Source of the DNA: Pleurotus djamor
Taxonomy: Eukaryota > Basidiomycota > Agaricomycetes > Agaricales > Pleurotaceae
Assembly: GCA_029747585.1 (NCBI GenBank)
Contig: JAPEVF010000943.1
Coordinates: forward strand, 1-17,068
Direction of reading: 5' to 3'
Length of the DNA: 17,068 bases
Both the position numbers and the translations under genes were made by a program. Of the stretch, positions 8,700-16,961 are shown piece by piece. A model generated the notes under the pieces. The model ran no database searches and was not told the DNA's origin. It saw only the letters and a list, made by a program, of their open reading frames with translations. How positions within the stretch are numbered: position 1 is the first letter of the stretch; each line of letters begins with the position of its first letter.

Positions 8700-10708
8700 C
8701 TAGGCACAAGCAAATCGTTCGACGCCCTCAATACTCTTCAACTTGTGATGCTCAAGACCGAGCTCGACACCTTCCACGTGCATGACCTCGCAACGGTACT
8801 CCAGCAGCATCGGGCGATACCGTAGATAGGCCGAAAGTGTGTGATGTGGAATACCATTCCTACCTCCCACACCATCGTCTTCTTTGAGCATCCATCTAAC
8901 TGTGCGTCCACCGATAACACTTCCATCAATTTCGTCTTGACTAATCCTCGTCACCTCAACTTTTCTGCGGTTCTCATTTGTGTACGTCAGAAAGACTGCA
9001 GCCGGCGAATTTTCGTTGAAAGGAAACGAGGAGTGTTTAGTAGACGTAGTCTCGATGACGGACTCCGTGTGAGAGCCACGGTATTTTTCTGGAGAGATCT
9101 GGAGGACTTCGTTTCCGCGGAAGGTTAGTTCGAGGATGACACAGGCGACGCGGCGAGGGGGTCTTGGGTTCGGTTTGATGTCGAAGTTCACTTGAAACAG
9201 ACCATCCATGGTTGAAGGAGGGTGGAATGAGAGCTGGACCGTGAGGGTACTATGACCCCAATCGGCAAACTTTATCGGTGGTAAGGTTCGAGGCGCTAGA
9301 GATGGAGGAAGAGGCTATTGAGAATTTGAAGGAGATGATATTTATGAGAATACGCACCGAGCACACAAGGGCTCGAAGTTCTTTCAATTTCAGGACCGAA
9401 AGGTGTGCCGTAATCTTGAGGAAATGTTGCACAGTCCGGGCCCAGCAGATACTTGTCGTCGAAGTTTCTGGAGAACCAACTTGATCAGCATTTCCATAAC
9501 GAGGGGTGAGGAATTGCATTTACTTGGCAAGTCGTACGTGAGCTCTTGGGAAAAATCCCTCCGCATCGTCTTCGTCAAGTCGTCCGTAGCACCAAAGAGA
9601 GTTGACCATATACAGGACGTAAGCGGTCGCATTCTCTGGAAGCGCAAGACCAATCCATGGAGTCTGAGTAGGCATTCAGAACACTCGTAAGAAGATAGTC
9701 ATAGAATACATACATTCATGATGCCGTCCCAGCCTTTGCACACAGCCACCTCCGCTATAAAGTGCTGGCTCTCCGCAAGTTGATTCTTGATCCACTGATG
9801 AGCCCTGTGGGCGGCGGCAGGAATTCGTTCTGTAAGGTCATGCGAGCCTTGGATTGTGACAGAAGCCTGCTTCTTGGGGCCGTGTTGTGAGTGTAAGTTT
9901 CCCTTGAAGCAATCGTCTGGAAACTCTCGTCAGGACGGGATACAAGAAGCACGAAGAAAGAAACTGACAGAGGTTGTCGCTTTGTACAGCGTCCTGAAGC
10001 CATTCAGGGATTGAGGGTGCTGATTCTTTGAGATCGCCGATAGGGCCAATAGAATCTTCCTTTTCTTGCACAAGTTCATCTAGAACTTTACTCTCATCGA
10101 TGATATCATCTTCATAAACAGTGTGAGTCGCTTGCCGCGAATCTAAATTTGACTGTCAGAGAAGTTTATCATTTCCCAAAGTCAGGTCAGACCTTCCAAG
10201 TCGTTAGGGTTGACGATGGCCACGTTGATTAGAAGGAAGGCATCAGAGCTTCCAACCGCCAGACCATCTGAAGGAAGCGAGATGAGCGGATATTAGTTGG
10301 TGGAAATCACGCAGAAACGTACTGAAATCAGAAACGTCAGTCTGGTCGGCGCTGTCTGTATCTTCGGCGACCTCAGTTTCATCCGTGTCATGGACGTCTT
10401 CTATGTCTTCGGCGGCGGCGGATTGTGCCATTATGTTATACGTTCTCCGTTCGTCTATTTCAGCGTCGTACTCTTCATAGCAGATATCGTCTACGGCATT
10501 AGCGTCGTACTCTTCATAGCAGAGATCGTCTACGGCATTTCCTGGCAGGAGCCGCTCATCTATAAGGGAGTGAGTGATCAAGATAGGCGGTCGAAAACGA
10601 AAGGCAAAGCGTACCAAGAGGGACGTCTTCGTTCTCTTCAGTCGAATCCCACTGGGACTCGATGAATTGTGTTGGGCTGATTGAAGATGGCAAGATCGTT
10701 GAAGCCAT
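8700..10708 (-). CDS. SH3-like domain protein with acidic N-terminus and beta-rich C-terminal domain (8 exons)
   Basis: Exons on the minus strand are 10708-10615, 10559-10323, 10267-10193, 10142-9969, 9916-9714, 9663-9524, 9467-9358 and 9295-8700. The seven introns (55, 55, 50, 52, 50, 56 and 62 nt) are all GT-AG, and all phases agree, giving 542 aa from MASTILPSSI. Residues 30-110 are very acidic and include a 13-residue unit twice in tandem (NAVDDLCYEEYDA, then the same with I for L). Residues 248-308 look like an SH3 domain: LWCYGRL, then EGFFPRAHVRL, matching the 'WW.G.L...G.FP..YV.L' half; the ALYDY half is weak. Residues 345-542 are beta-rich and unknown (IKFADWGHSTLTVQLSF, GRTVRWMLKEDDG, IPHHTLSAYLRYRP). 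An SH3 domain would bind Pro-rich partners, so an adaptor role is possible. No signal peptide or membrane span. The ATG lies 62 nt below a TATA-like box. The gene sits between F-box paralogues 3 and 4 and is unrelated to them. Confidence 0.8.
10462..10539 (-). repeat. 39-bp tandem duplication inside exon 2 of the SH3-like gene
   Basis: Two adjacent 39-nt units (10539-10501 and 10500-10462 on the minus strand) differ at one base, giving NAVDDLCYEEYDA and NAVDDICYEEYDA. The length is a multiple of three, so the acidic region is simply extended. One difference in 39 implies a recent duplication. Confidence 0.92.
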
Positions 10709-10762
10709 AATGAGAGCTGGGAGGATCTATAAGTTGAGACTCGTTGCCAGCTAGAAAGAAGC

Positions 10763-10770
10763 CTTATATC
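10763..10770 (-). promoter_or_regulatory. TATA-like box of the SH3-like gene
   Basis: GATATAAG reads on the minus strand about 60 nt above the ATG at 10708. Initiation 30 nt downstream would give a leader of about 30 nt, supporting this ATG as the start. Confidence 0.45.
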
Positions 10771-11160
10771 CTACAAAGTAGGTTCTGTCTTTGACTCACA
10801 TACTCTATATGTCCCATCATCACATCATTGACCTGAGCAACAAATAGAAGTACGAAAGCCTGTTGCGTGATGAACACGAAACCAGGGCGAGAAGAATGAT
10901 TATGGACCCATCAGTGTTAGTCTTCTTTGCATTTACCTCTTTTCATGATACTTGTATTGGAAAGCAATGTGGTATCATAGCCAGAGGTGATCTCAGATCA
11001 TGAACAACTTAGCGTCAATAGGTCAGTATAAATATACACATCAAAGTCGTGTGGTAACCATCTAACTCCATGACGAATGAGAACACATTACATTCCAAGC
11101 TGTAGCGAGGAGACTCACGTATTAGGAAGCAGAAGCACAAAGTTGAGTCCCCGTCGAATA
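10771..11160. other. Intergenic upstream of the SH3-like gene
   Basis: AT-rich, with no recognisable gene. A TATAAATATA string at 11027-11036 could drive plus-strand transcription; the next ATG at 11070 opens only 11 codons. Upstream promoter elements of the SH3-like gene would lie in the first part. Confidence 0.45.
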
Positions 11161-13140
11161 ATCATGGCTCGAGACGACCAGCATCGTATTCTTGTGCGAA
11201 AGCGAGGCGGTGTGCAATTTTCTGTGATGCCCAGGTCATGATCGAAAGCAGTAGGGAGAAGCGTGGGCAAAGCGTGGGCGCTGATAACGAGTCCAGTGCT
11301 CGTGCGACCGGTGTACCAGAATTTTTGGGTTCATCACACTGGGTGCATGCGATTCAACTGCGGTTGAAAGAAGGACTGTCTTTCCGGGTTGCTCTCGCCA
11401 GTACCTCGCATTCTAGTGATCCTAAATCACAGGCATGTCTATTGATGGATCTTCCAAGTGATGTCGAAACTGGAGTAAGACGACGAGGGTGACTGGAGTG
11501 AGAGTCGTGGAACGACGGAAGGGTTGAAATTTTTCGCGAAAAATAGCTAGAGGTGGCCGGTGGGTATGGCGTACAAGCGGTAGCAATGAAGAGTACCCTC
11601 TCATAAATGGAATCCCCAGGTACTACGCTCGCTGATGCTGATGTGTCAGAGGAAAGAAAATTAGGAAGGATTGAAACAAATAAGATCACCACAGCGNCCA
11701 GCGGCAAAAGTCAAAGCGCCGAAGGCGCCTAAAATTTTCTTCCTCTCCTGCGCACAAGACCAATGCAAGACCCACCAAATGATAATCTATCCTTTCAATT
11801 ATCCTGCTCTTTTGGCACCCCGTGGTCTTGAATTTTCCTCTTTTCAGAAACTTTCACTTCGCGAGAGTCCTCATGCAAATGTTGGAATGCAGCATCCCCT
11901 GAACACATTTCTGCTCTCCTTCCTCCGCCTCGCAAAACCCGCGCTCAGGCTCCTTCCCATCTTGGATGGCCATCTTTTTGAGTTGGAGGCTGGGATCGTC
12001 GGTGAAGCCGAAGACTTGTATATCCGATCAAGCTATTGGATGGCTTGCAACGTTTCCTCGGGGAACGACTTGGGTCATTTTAAGTGCGGTTCGACTTGCC
12101 TCTCTCCTGTTCCTGTTCTGACCATTTATGCCTTGTAGTAGCGAACGCTCGAACGCTCCTCCTCACCGTCCTATCGCTGGATATTTCGTTTCGGCCGTTC
12201 TAGCAACTATGACACGTCCGCATGAGATATCCACGGAGCTGACGACGTTGCGGATACTTGGCCTGTCAGGTGCACCCAAGGCTTTGCGACTGCGAAGGCG
12301 GCCGGCTGGATCATGCTGTGGCGACGAAAACGATGTGAATTCACGAACCCTGACTGAAGTCCACGGTGGTCTGTCTAACTCTGTCCTTGCTCTTCAATTC
12401 AGCTTCCCGCCGCAAGGTAGTCCTCCAAGCTTCTACTGGCTTGTCAAGCTGATAGGAATCAGCGTAATGTGACATGAGCAAAGCTCTCCGACGCTTGGAT
12501 ATGGACCTGGGCGATTTTGCGGCTTGGATGTGGTCGCACTGGAGTCGGCTGCTGTGTGAGGATGCGCAGGAGCTTGATTGCGTACCACCAAGTATCCGAC
12601 GCCAGCAGCCTTCCTATGTCAACTAGGTCGGACGCTGTGTCTTAGTCGTGACTTTGGTATGGACAGCTCTCGTCTTGCGCTGCGAACACCCTATCTACGA
12701 CTCAACGTCGCTGCGTCCGGTCAACCTCGATGTCAGAGCTCCGAGCCTCTTCCACGACGAACAACCCCCAGCTATACCCACCAGTATGTCCTTTATGTGT
12801 TGTTTTCTTTTTTTTGCTGAGAACTCAGCCTGTGCCGCTCTCCAAGCAGGCGTTCGAGATGGTATCCGTGGAGGAGAATGTGGTACCGGACGTCCTGATG
12901 ACATCCACGGGGGCTCTTTCTCGCGTGGTGCGTATCCTTCGCCACTGTCACTCTCCTCTTACTCATCGTCCCAAAGAACACCTGTAGCTGAGGTATACCA
13001 TGACGACATCCGCAAGTTTTTGTAGACTGCGTTTCACCTCGATACCTGCACGAAAACACTTGGACGTCCATGCGCCTTCCATCATTCCCAAGTGTCCGGC
13101 TGCCAATAGAGTACCAGGTCTCACCACAAGGTATTAGTTG
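11161..13140 (+). other. Unresolved region with plus-strand open stretches and splice-like signals
   Basis: No product is recognised. Plus-strand frames are open at 11164-11234 (from an ATG, MARDDQHRILVRKRGG), 11238-11492, 11671-12138, 12128-12472 and 12474-12626 (MSKALRRLDMDLGDF, with AWMWSHWSRLLCEDAQ). Intron-like pairs include 12416-12462 (gtag to atcag, with gctgat), about 12785-12829 (gtatgt to ctcag, with gctgag), and gtgcgt at 12928 to ctgtag near 12987. The exon after the second pair is open as PVPLSKQAFEMVSVEENVV in one frame. The minus strand has no comparable frame between 11708 and 12694. The frames cannot be joined into one convincing protein, so this may be an unknown multi-exon gene or a decayed one. 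An ambiguous base lies at 11697. Confidence 0.3.
11529..11544. promoter_or_regulatory. 16-bp perfect palindrome with TTCGCGAA core
   Basis: ATTTTTCGCGAAAAAT is its own reverse complement. The core TTTCGCGAAA resembles the sites bound by E2F and by fungal SBF/MBF cell-cycle regulators. There is no confident gene beside it, so a regulatory role is only a possibility. Confidence 0.3.
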
Positions 13141-13419
13141 GCCTGCAGCTCCCGCCGTTTCCTGCCCCCCGCTTGTACATACAGGTTCCAGGCTTGGCCG
13201 ATTTGATGTTCGGTAATGAAGTCTGCGGGATATTGGCTGATTGGGATCCTTCAGCCATGGATCTGGGTCGAGTTCGCGTGCGGAATAGCTTTAGCATAGA
13301 GTTTTTTTGACATTGAGCATCGGGCATACACATAAGATACATAATATTGCATAAAATATTGACTCTTTCCAATATGAAGGTCATCAGTCCATGAATATCA
13401 GCGCATCAGTGTTCAAGGT
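13141..13419. other. 3' flank of F-box paralogue 4
   Basis: Non-coding sequence after the stop of paralogue 4. A minus-strand open frame here (stop at 13121) is rich in unusual residues and has no recognisable domain. AT-rich stretches near 13330-13360 would suit a polyadenylation region. Confidence 0.45.
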
Positions 13420-14931
13420 CTATGAGAAGGAGACATCAGGGAGACCCAGAGTCCGAAGCTTTCGGCGAATATCTGAAGCAATTGCACACTCCTCGTCTTC
13501 ATCGTCTTCCAGGCCTAGGAATGATGACAATATAGTTCTGTAACACCTAACCGCCACCAAGCGGGTGAAGTATATATTCTGTGCAGCGTGTCCTTTGGCA
13601 AGATCGTCGAGGTGCCTTCCATATGCCTTCATAAATCCAACGTGGGCCGTTTCTCCCAAGTTCAACCGCTCCACAGACGGCATCTTCTTTGCGACGACGT
13701 TGAACCAGAAATGGTATTCATTGGTGGGACTGTAGTCCAAATCTAATACCGTCGCGTCCTCGAGTGGGAAGGACTCGATGATTGCCTCCATATCGGAATC
13801 GGTAGGATGTGATACAAACAATCGACCTTCTACCCGACGATCGGATGTCCCAGGTAAGGCCCCTCGCTTGTGAAAGACCGTGCGATACTCAAGTGGTTCC
13901 ATCCAGCCTCCAGGGCGATAGGCCAAATGCAGAAAGGCACAAAAGTGCGATGAAGGTTCAGGTGACGGCTTGAGCATAGGACAGACCATTCGGACACACT
14001 CCTTGATCATGGGAGGGATCATAGCCATGACCGTGTTACCGAGAATGTTGACCTCAAACAGAGTTGTTCGGAGGTGACAAAGGAGGCGAGTGGACTGTTC
14101 GACGTCATCGCGCAAGGTAAGGAAGCGGAGTTTGGGAAGATAAAGGCTGAGGCCGAGGGTGTTCCCGGTACTGGGCGGTGGGAGACACTCATGGAGGACT
14201 AGGCTTTTGAGCTCTCGAAGGACGCGGAAAACGTTGTGAAGTTCACTGTAACTCTGGAAGCGAACTTGACTGTCCAGGCAAAGGTTGGTTAGGTTTGGTG
14301 AGAGAAGCGGGGACGTCCAAGGGACACGGATTCCACTGAGACTGAGAGTCCGTAAAAAGGGAGGAGATGAACCGCCAGTGGAGATATCGGGGCATTCTAG
14401 AGACTTCGGCTGGTCCTGAGCGCCGCGGCCTACAACTAACTCCAAATCCTTCAAGGAAGCTGCGTCGGCGACCTTTGCAAGGAAAAGAGGAATATCACAG
14501 GGGAAAATGGCCGTCTTAAACTCTTCCAGTCGATGGAATTCTGCGAGAATGGGCCTGACGAATCCAGAGGGTAGTCCTTGACGCGTGAAGAGTGTTCGAA
14601 TGAACCTAATCGGCGCATTCTTGCCTGCGTGCGATAGATGGAGTCGAAATGAAGCGGGGTTGGTTTCGTTGCCGAGGACGTTCCAGAAAGTTGGCGTCGA
14701 CACAATGATGTTGTACCAGTACTTACAGATCAGAGCAATGCGCAGGAGAGACTTGCCCGTAGGAATTTCCGCGGGACCCGTCCGGAAGAACATGTCATAG
14801 TCTAACGCCATAGACATGATTTTGATCAGAAGTTCATCTGGGAGCTTCCCTGCCTGACGGTCCGGGAGAGGGAAGGGTTCTCCTGGACGACGATTATCGC
14901 TGCTGCGGGTGGGGAGTACTGTACTAGGCAT
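13420..14931 (-). CDS. F-box protein with divergent leucine-rich tail (paralogue 4)
   Basis: A single-exon gene of 503 aa from ATG 14931. The first 27 residues are basic and Pro-rich (MPSTVLPTRSSDNRRPGEPF). The F-box covers about residues 29-90: KLPDELLIKIMSM, then LLRIALICKYWYNIIV and STPTFWNVL. The tail keeps the family blocks LEEFKTAIF, LRTLSLSGIRVPWTSPLL, NLTNLCLDSQVRF, LKSLVLHECLPPP, LPKLRFLTL and VLDLDYSPTN, and ends with an acidic patch (LEDDEDEECA) before LRTLGLPDVSF. SPTN followed by FW is shared with paralogue 3, so these two may be sisters. The role is presumably Skp1 binding and substrate choice in an SCF ligase. This gene is the best intact reference for judging the broken paralogue 3. 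It is separated from the other three by the SH3-like gene and the unresolved region. Confidence 0.9.
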   Translation of the reverse strand: MPSTVLPTRSSDNRRPGEPFPLPDRQAGKLPDELLIKIMSMALDYDMFFRTGPAEIPTGKSLLRIALICKYWYNIIVSTPTFWNVLGNETNPASFRLHLSHAGKNAPIRFIRTLFTRQGLPSGFVRPILAEFHRLEEFKTAIFPCDIPLFLAKVADAASLKDLELVVGRGAQDQPKSLECPDISTGGSSPPFLRTLSLSGIRVPWTSPLLSPNLTNLCLDSQVRFQSYSELHNVFRVLRELKSLVLHECLPPPSTGNTLGLSLYLPKLRFLTLRDDVEQSTRLLCHLRTTLFEVNILGNTVMAMIPPMIKECVRMVCPMLKPSPEPSSHFCAFLHLAYRPGGWMEPLEYRTVFHKRGALPGTSDRRVEGRLFVSHPTDSDMEAIIESFPLEDATVLDLDYSPTNEYHFWFNVVAKKMPSVERLNLGETAHVGFMKAYGRHLDDLAKGHAAQNIYFTRLVAVRCYRTILSSFLGLEDDEDEECAIASDIRRKLRTLGLPDVSFS

Positions 14932-15010
14932 GTTCGCGCCGTTAAGACTGGCAAGTATTCAGCAGGAAGGTTAAGAAAGAGAGGCAAATTTCAGTGGTAC
15001 GCCCAGTGAG

Positions 15011-15019
15011 AATTTATAG
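15011..15019 (-). promoter_or_regulatory. TATA-like box of F-box paralogue 4
   Basis: CTATAAATT reads on the minus strand 80 nt above the ATG at 14931, leaving a leader of about 50 nt that is rich in CT before the start. Confidence 0.45.
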
Positions 15020-15417
15020 AAGCGTACTGTGGCTAAAGCCACCCATGATAGTCGCTTCGAGCCACCGATGCATTGACAACGGAGACAATGGCACGAAATG
15101 AGACAGTCGGATGTTTCAATGGTCTCGACGGTACGTTCAAGCTTTGTGTCCATCTGTAGACGGTGGCTCGTCAGTATCTGAGACAATACGAGTGGATCCA
15201 CAAGGGAACCTTCGTCGAGAAACACAGACCAATCGTAGGCCGCAGTCTGAGTCCATCCGATGATGCGTTGCGACGGTCAGGCAAAGAGAGACATGAAAGC
15301 GTTGTGTTCAACTTGTTGCGCGATTACGATCGACGACAATTTCGAGAGGCAGCGGATGCAATGCATGGGGTCGAAGATTCAATTTAGATGCGACGGAGGA
15401 GGGAAGCTTTGAACATT
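15020..15417. other. Intergenic upstream of paralogue 4; coding-like minus-strand stretch
   Basis: No gene is assigned. The minus strand is open for about 108 codons from near 15295 to 14971, without a usable ATG, with strings such as AAYDWSVFLDEGSL and DPLVLSQILTSHRL. The opposite strand is also open at 15163-15387. The minus frame runs through the TATA-like box of paralogue 4, so it is more likely a relic or chance than an active exon. Confidence 0.35.
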
Positions 15418-15483
15418 AGATAAGATAAGATACATACATGAGATGAGATGAGCCTGGGCAAGACGAATCAGATAAGATAAGAG
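15418..15483 (+). promoter_or_regulatory. Cluster of five GATA motifs in (GATAA/GATGA)n pentanucleotide repeats
   Basis: AGATAAGATAAGATAC at 15418-15433 and AGATAAGATAAGAG at 15470-15483 hold five GATA cores, four of them HGATAR sites, with a GAGATGAGATGAG repeat between them. Fungal GATA factors (nitrogen and iron regulators) bind such sites. The cluster lies about 490-550 bp upstream of paralogue 4 and just past the 3' end of the secreted protein gene. It may be a regulatory array or just a simple repeat. Confidence 0.4.
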
Positions 15484-15501
15484 CACTTCCCGCCAATTGT
15501 G

Positions 15502-16110
15502 TCACGGTGACCAGGACGGGTTCATGAAATGCCACTGAATCGGGAGGGTACCCTGATTCAGATTTCCCAGCTTTTGAAACAAAGACGTAGACAAGGCTGA
15601 CGCAACAGGTCTGGTGTGAGTAAGCGCCAGGAAGTGGAGCGGAGAACGTACAAAGGTCATCCGTCCCACAGCTAGGACAACTGTCTCTGGTCTTCCCATA
15701 CGCCTTCTTGCCATTATTCGTGTTGATGATTTCGATCCACTGATGACAAAAAGTTCAAAGGTCAGATGACCATGTTCTACGCTCGCAAATACAAGGAGAT
15801 CGAACAAAAGAGCAAACCTGGTTGCAATTTCCTCCATTATTCGCGTTGTAGCGAGCGAGAGAGATGGCTACGACGGAGTCGCTATTTGAGTCAAAGTATC
15901 CACAGGCACCTGCGCCGGTCTGGAAGTAGTAGTATGCCTAAAGTGGGGAGTAAAATCAGCGCAGTAGAGGAAAACCAGTGCTTTATGAACCTGTCCCCAA
16001 TGATCGACGCGTTTATCAAGTTCGTGGAAGGTCTTGTTCAGCGGCATGGGGTAAGCGCTGACGCTGCCAGCAATGACGGAGAGGACGCCGAGAACGCCCA
16101 GCGAAAACAT
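15502..16110 (-). CDS. Small secreted RlpA-like/barwin-like double-psi beta-barrel protein (4 exons)
   Basis: Exons on the minus strand are 16110-15991, 15937-15818, 15739-15652 and 15596-15502; introns are 53, 78 and 55 nt, all GT-AG and in phase. The product is 140 aa. Residues 1-19 are a signal peptide (MFSLGVLGVLSVIAGSVSA). Residues 20-34 look like a short propeptide ending in the dibasic site LDKR, and the mature domain begins VDHWGQAYYY. The barrel shows GAGACG (Cys52), SNSDSVVAISLARY, GGNC (Cys78), CPSCG (Cys101 and Cys104), DLSLSTSLFQKLG and GTLPIQWHF, the standard order for fungal RlpA-like domains with four Cys for two disulfides. Family members include expansin-like wall-loosening proteins, protease inhibitors and plant-interaction effectors; none has a certain catalytic role. 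The ATG follows a TATA-like box by 64 nt. Exons 1 and 2 are both exactly 120 nt and end at codon boundaries. Confidence 0.9.
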
Positions 16111-16174
16111 TGTGAACGACTTGGAGAAAGAAATTGGGCAACTTGAAGCGAGGGTTCAGCGGTCCTAGGTGTAT

Positions 16175-16184
16175 CCTTTATAGG
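16175..16184 (-). promoter_or_regulatory. TATA-like box of the secreted protein gene
   Basis: CCTATAAAGG reads on the minus strand 64 nt above the ATG at 16110; expected initiation near 16150 leaves a 40-nt leader. It is among the clearest promoter elements in the window. Confidence 0.5.
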
Positions 16185-16346
16185 TATCAGCTTTGAATTG
16201 GGGAGGAATGGAGATGCGACCTTGGATCAACCTATTTCTTTTGCTTTTGGAGTTATGTATGTTGCGGTGTATAACACATACCGGGCTCCATATATCGTTA
16301 TCGGCCTCTTTACGCTCGTGCGGAGGCGCCTTAGGTCTAATGGAAT

Positions 16347-16857
16347 TCAGCGACCATCAGATTCGCAGTATGGGGAGTAAATCGTTCGACTTCGTACGTT
16401 AAATTCCAGAAAGCCCAGCGTTGGTATAAATGGCGAGCTGGTAAGCCACGGTGGGTGCTCTGCTCTTGCACCCAAAGTCACCCTACCATCAGACGGCTCG
16501 GTGAGTCGCTCCGCTGATAATACGATTTGGAACGTACCGATTTGGGCACAGAACTTACGACACCCAAGGAACAACCCACCCCTCCGCCTCCAAATCCCAC
16601 GACGCGTACCTGACACATAGGGACAGTTGCGAAGCAGTGCACAGATCGACGAATCATGGTGATCATGTGGAACGAACAAAAGAAAACGCTCGCTCGAAGT
16701 AAGCCCCGATCCAAGAGCGTCAGCGGCCAGTGCGGGACTTGGTAGTGTGCTGTAAAGTACCATTGGTTTCATCAAGGAAATGATCCAAATGAAGAACTTA
16801 CATTTTCAAGGTGGCATTTTTACCTCTATACACGACCGAAAGCGCGACCAAGCTCAT
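16347..16857 (-). CDS. Putative small spliced gene of unknown function (3 exons)
   Basis: Exons 16857-16802, 16749-16610 and 16513-16347 join in frame to 120 aa. The first intron (52 nt) has a perfect gtaagt donor and a ttacag acceptor; the second (96 nt) runs from gtacgc to atcag. The start ATG at 16857 (MSLVALSVVYRG) has an in-frame stop just upstream. The middle exon reads SERFLLFVPHDHHDSSICALL, and the end reads GFLEFNVRSRTIYS. I recognise no domain, signal peptide or membrane span. The plus strand of exon 1 is also spliceable and open, so the strand is not certain. The gene lies upstream of the secreted protein gene in the same direction and ends about 160 bp above its TATA-like box. Confidence 0.32.
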
Positions 16858-16961
16858 GGAGTGAACACTCAAAATTCAATGCAGGATATTATTGAGGACA
16901 TCATGGCACTTTGTGAGTAGTCGCTGCGAAAGGCATGAGGTAGCCCTGCGCCTGATTGACT

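Noticed and set aside
9250..9519. A minus-strand frame reading LKITAHLSVLKLKELRAL, which looks like a leucine-rich repeat
   Set aside because: The spliced SH3-like transcript uses another frame here (NFDDKYLLGPDC, then TFPQDYGTPFGPEI), which joins in phase to both neighbouring exons; the LRR-like frame does not.
11354..11707. Minus-strand frame beginning with a signal-peptide-like stretch (AVVILFVSILPNFLSS)
   Set aside because: The first codon is TTG, no upstream ATG exists, an ambiguous base lies in it, and the rest is Ser/Arg-rich without any domain.
11714..11730. Short hairpin AGCGCC-gaa-GGCGCC
   Set aside because: A five- to six-base stem with a three-base loop is common by chance and has no gene context.
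16193..16402. Two overlapping plus-strand frames with hydrophobic stretches (FLLLLELCMLRC; FAFGVMYVAVYN)
   Set aside because: They overlap the promoter of the secreted protein gene and the possible minus-strand gene, have no paralogue or clear start context, and hydrophobicity alone is weak evidence in AT-rich sequence.
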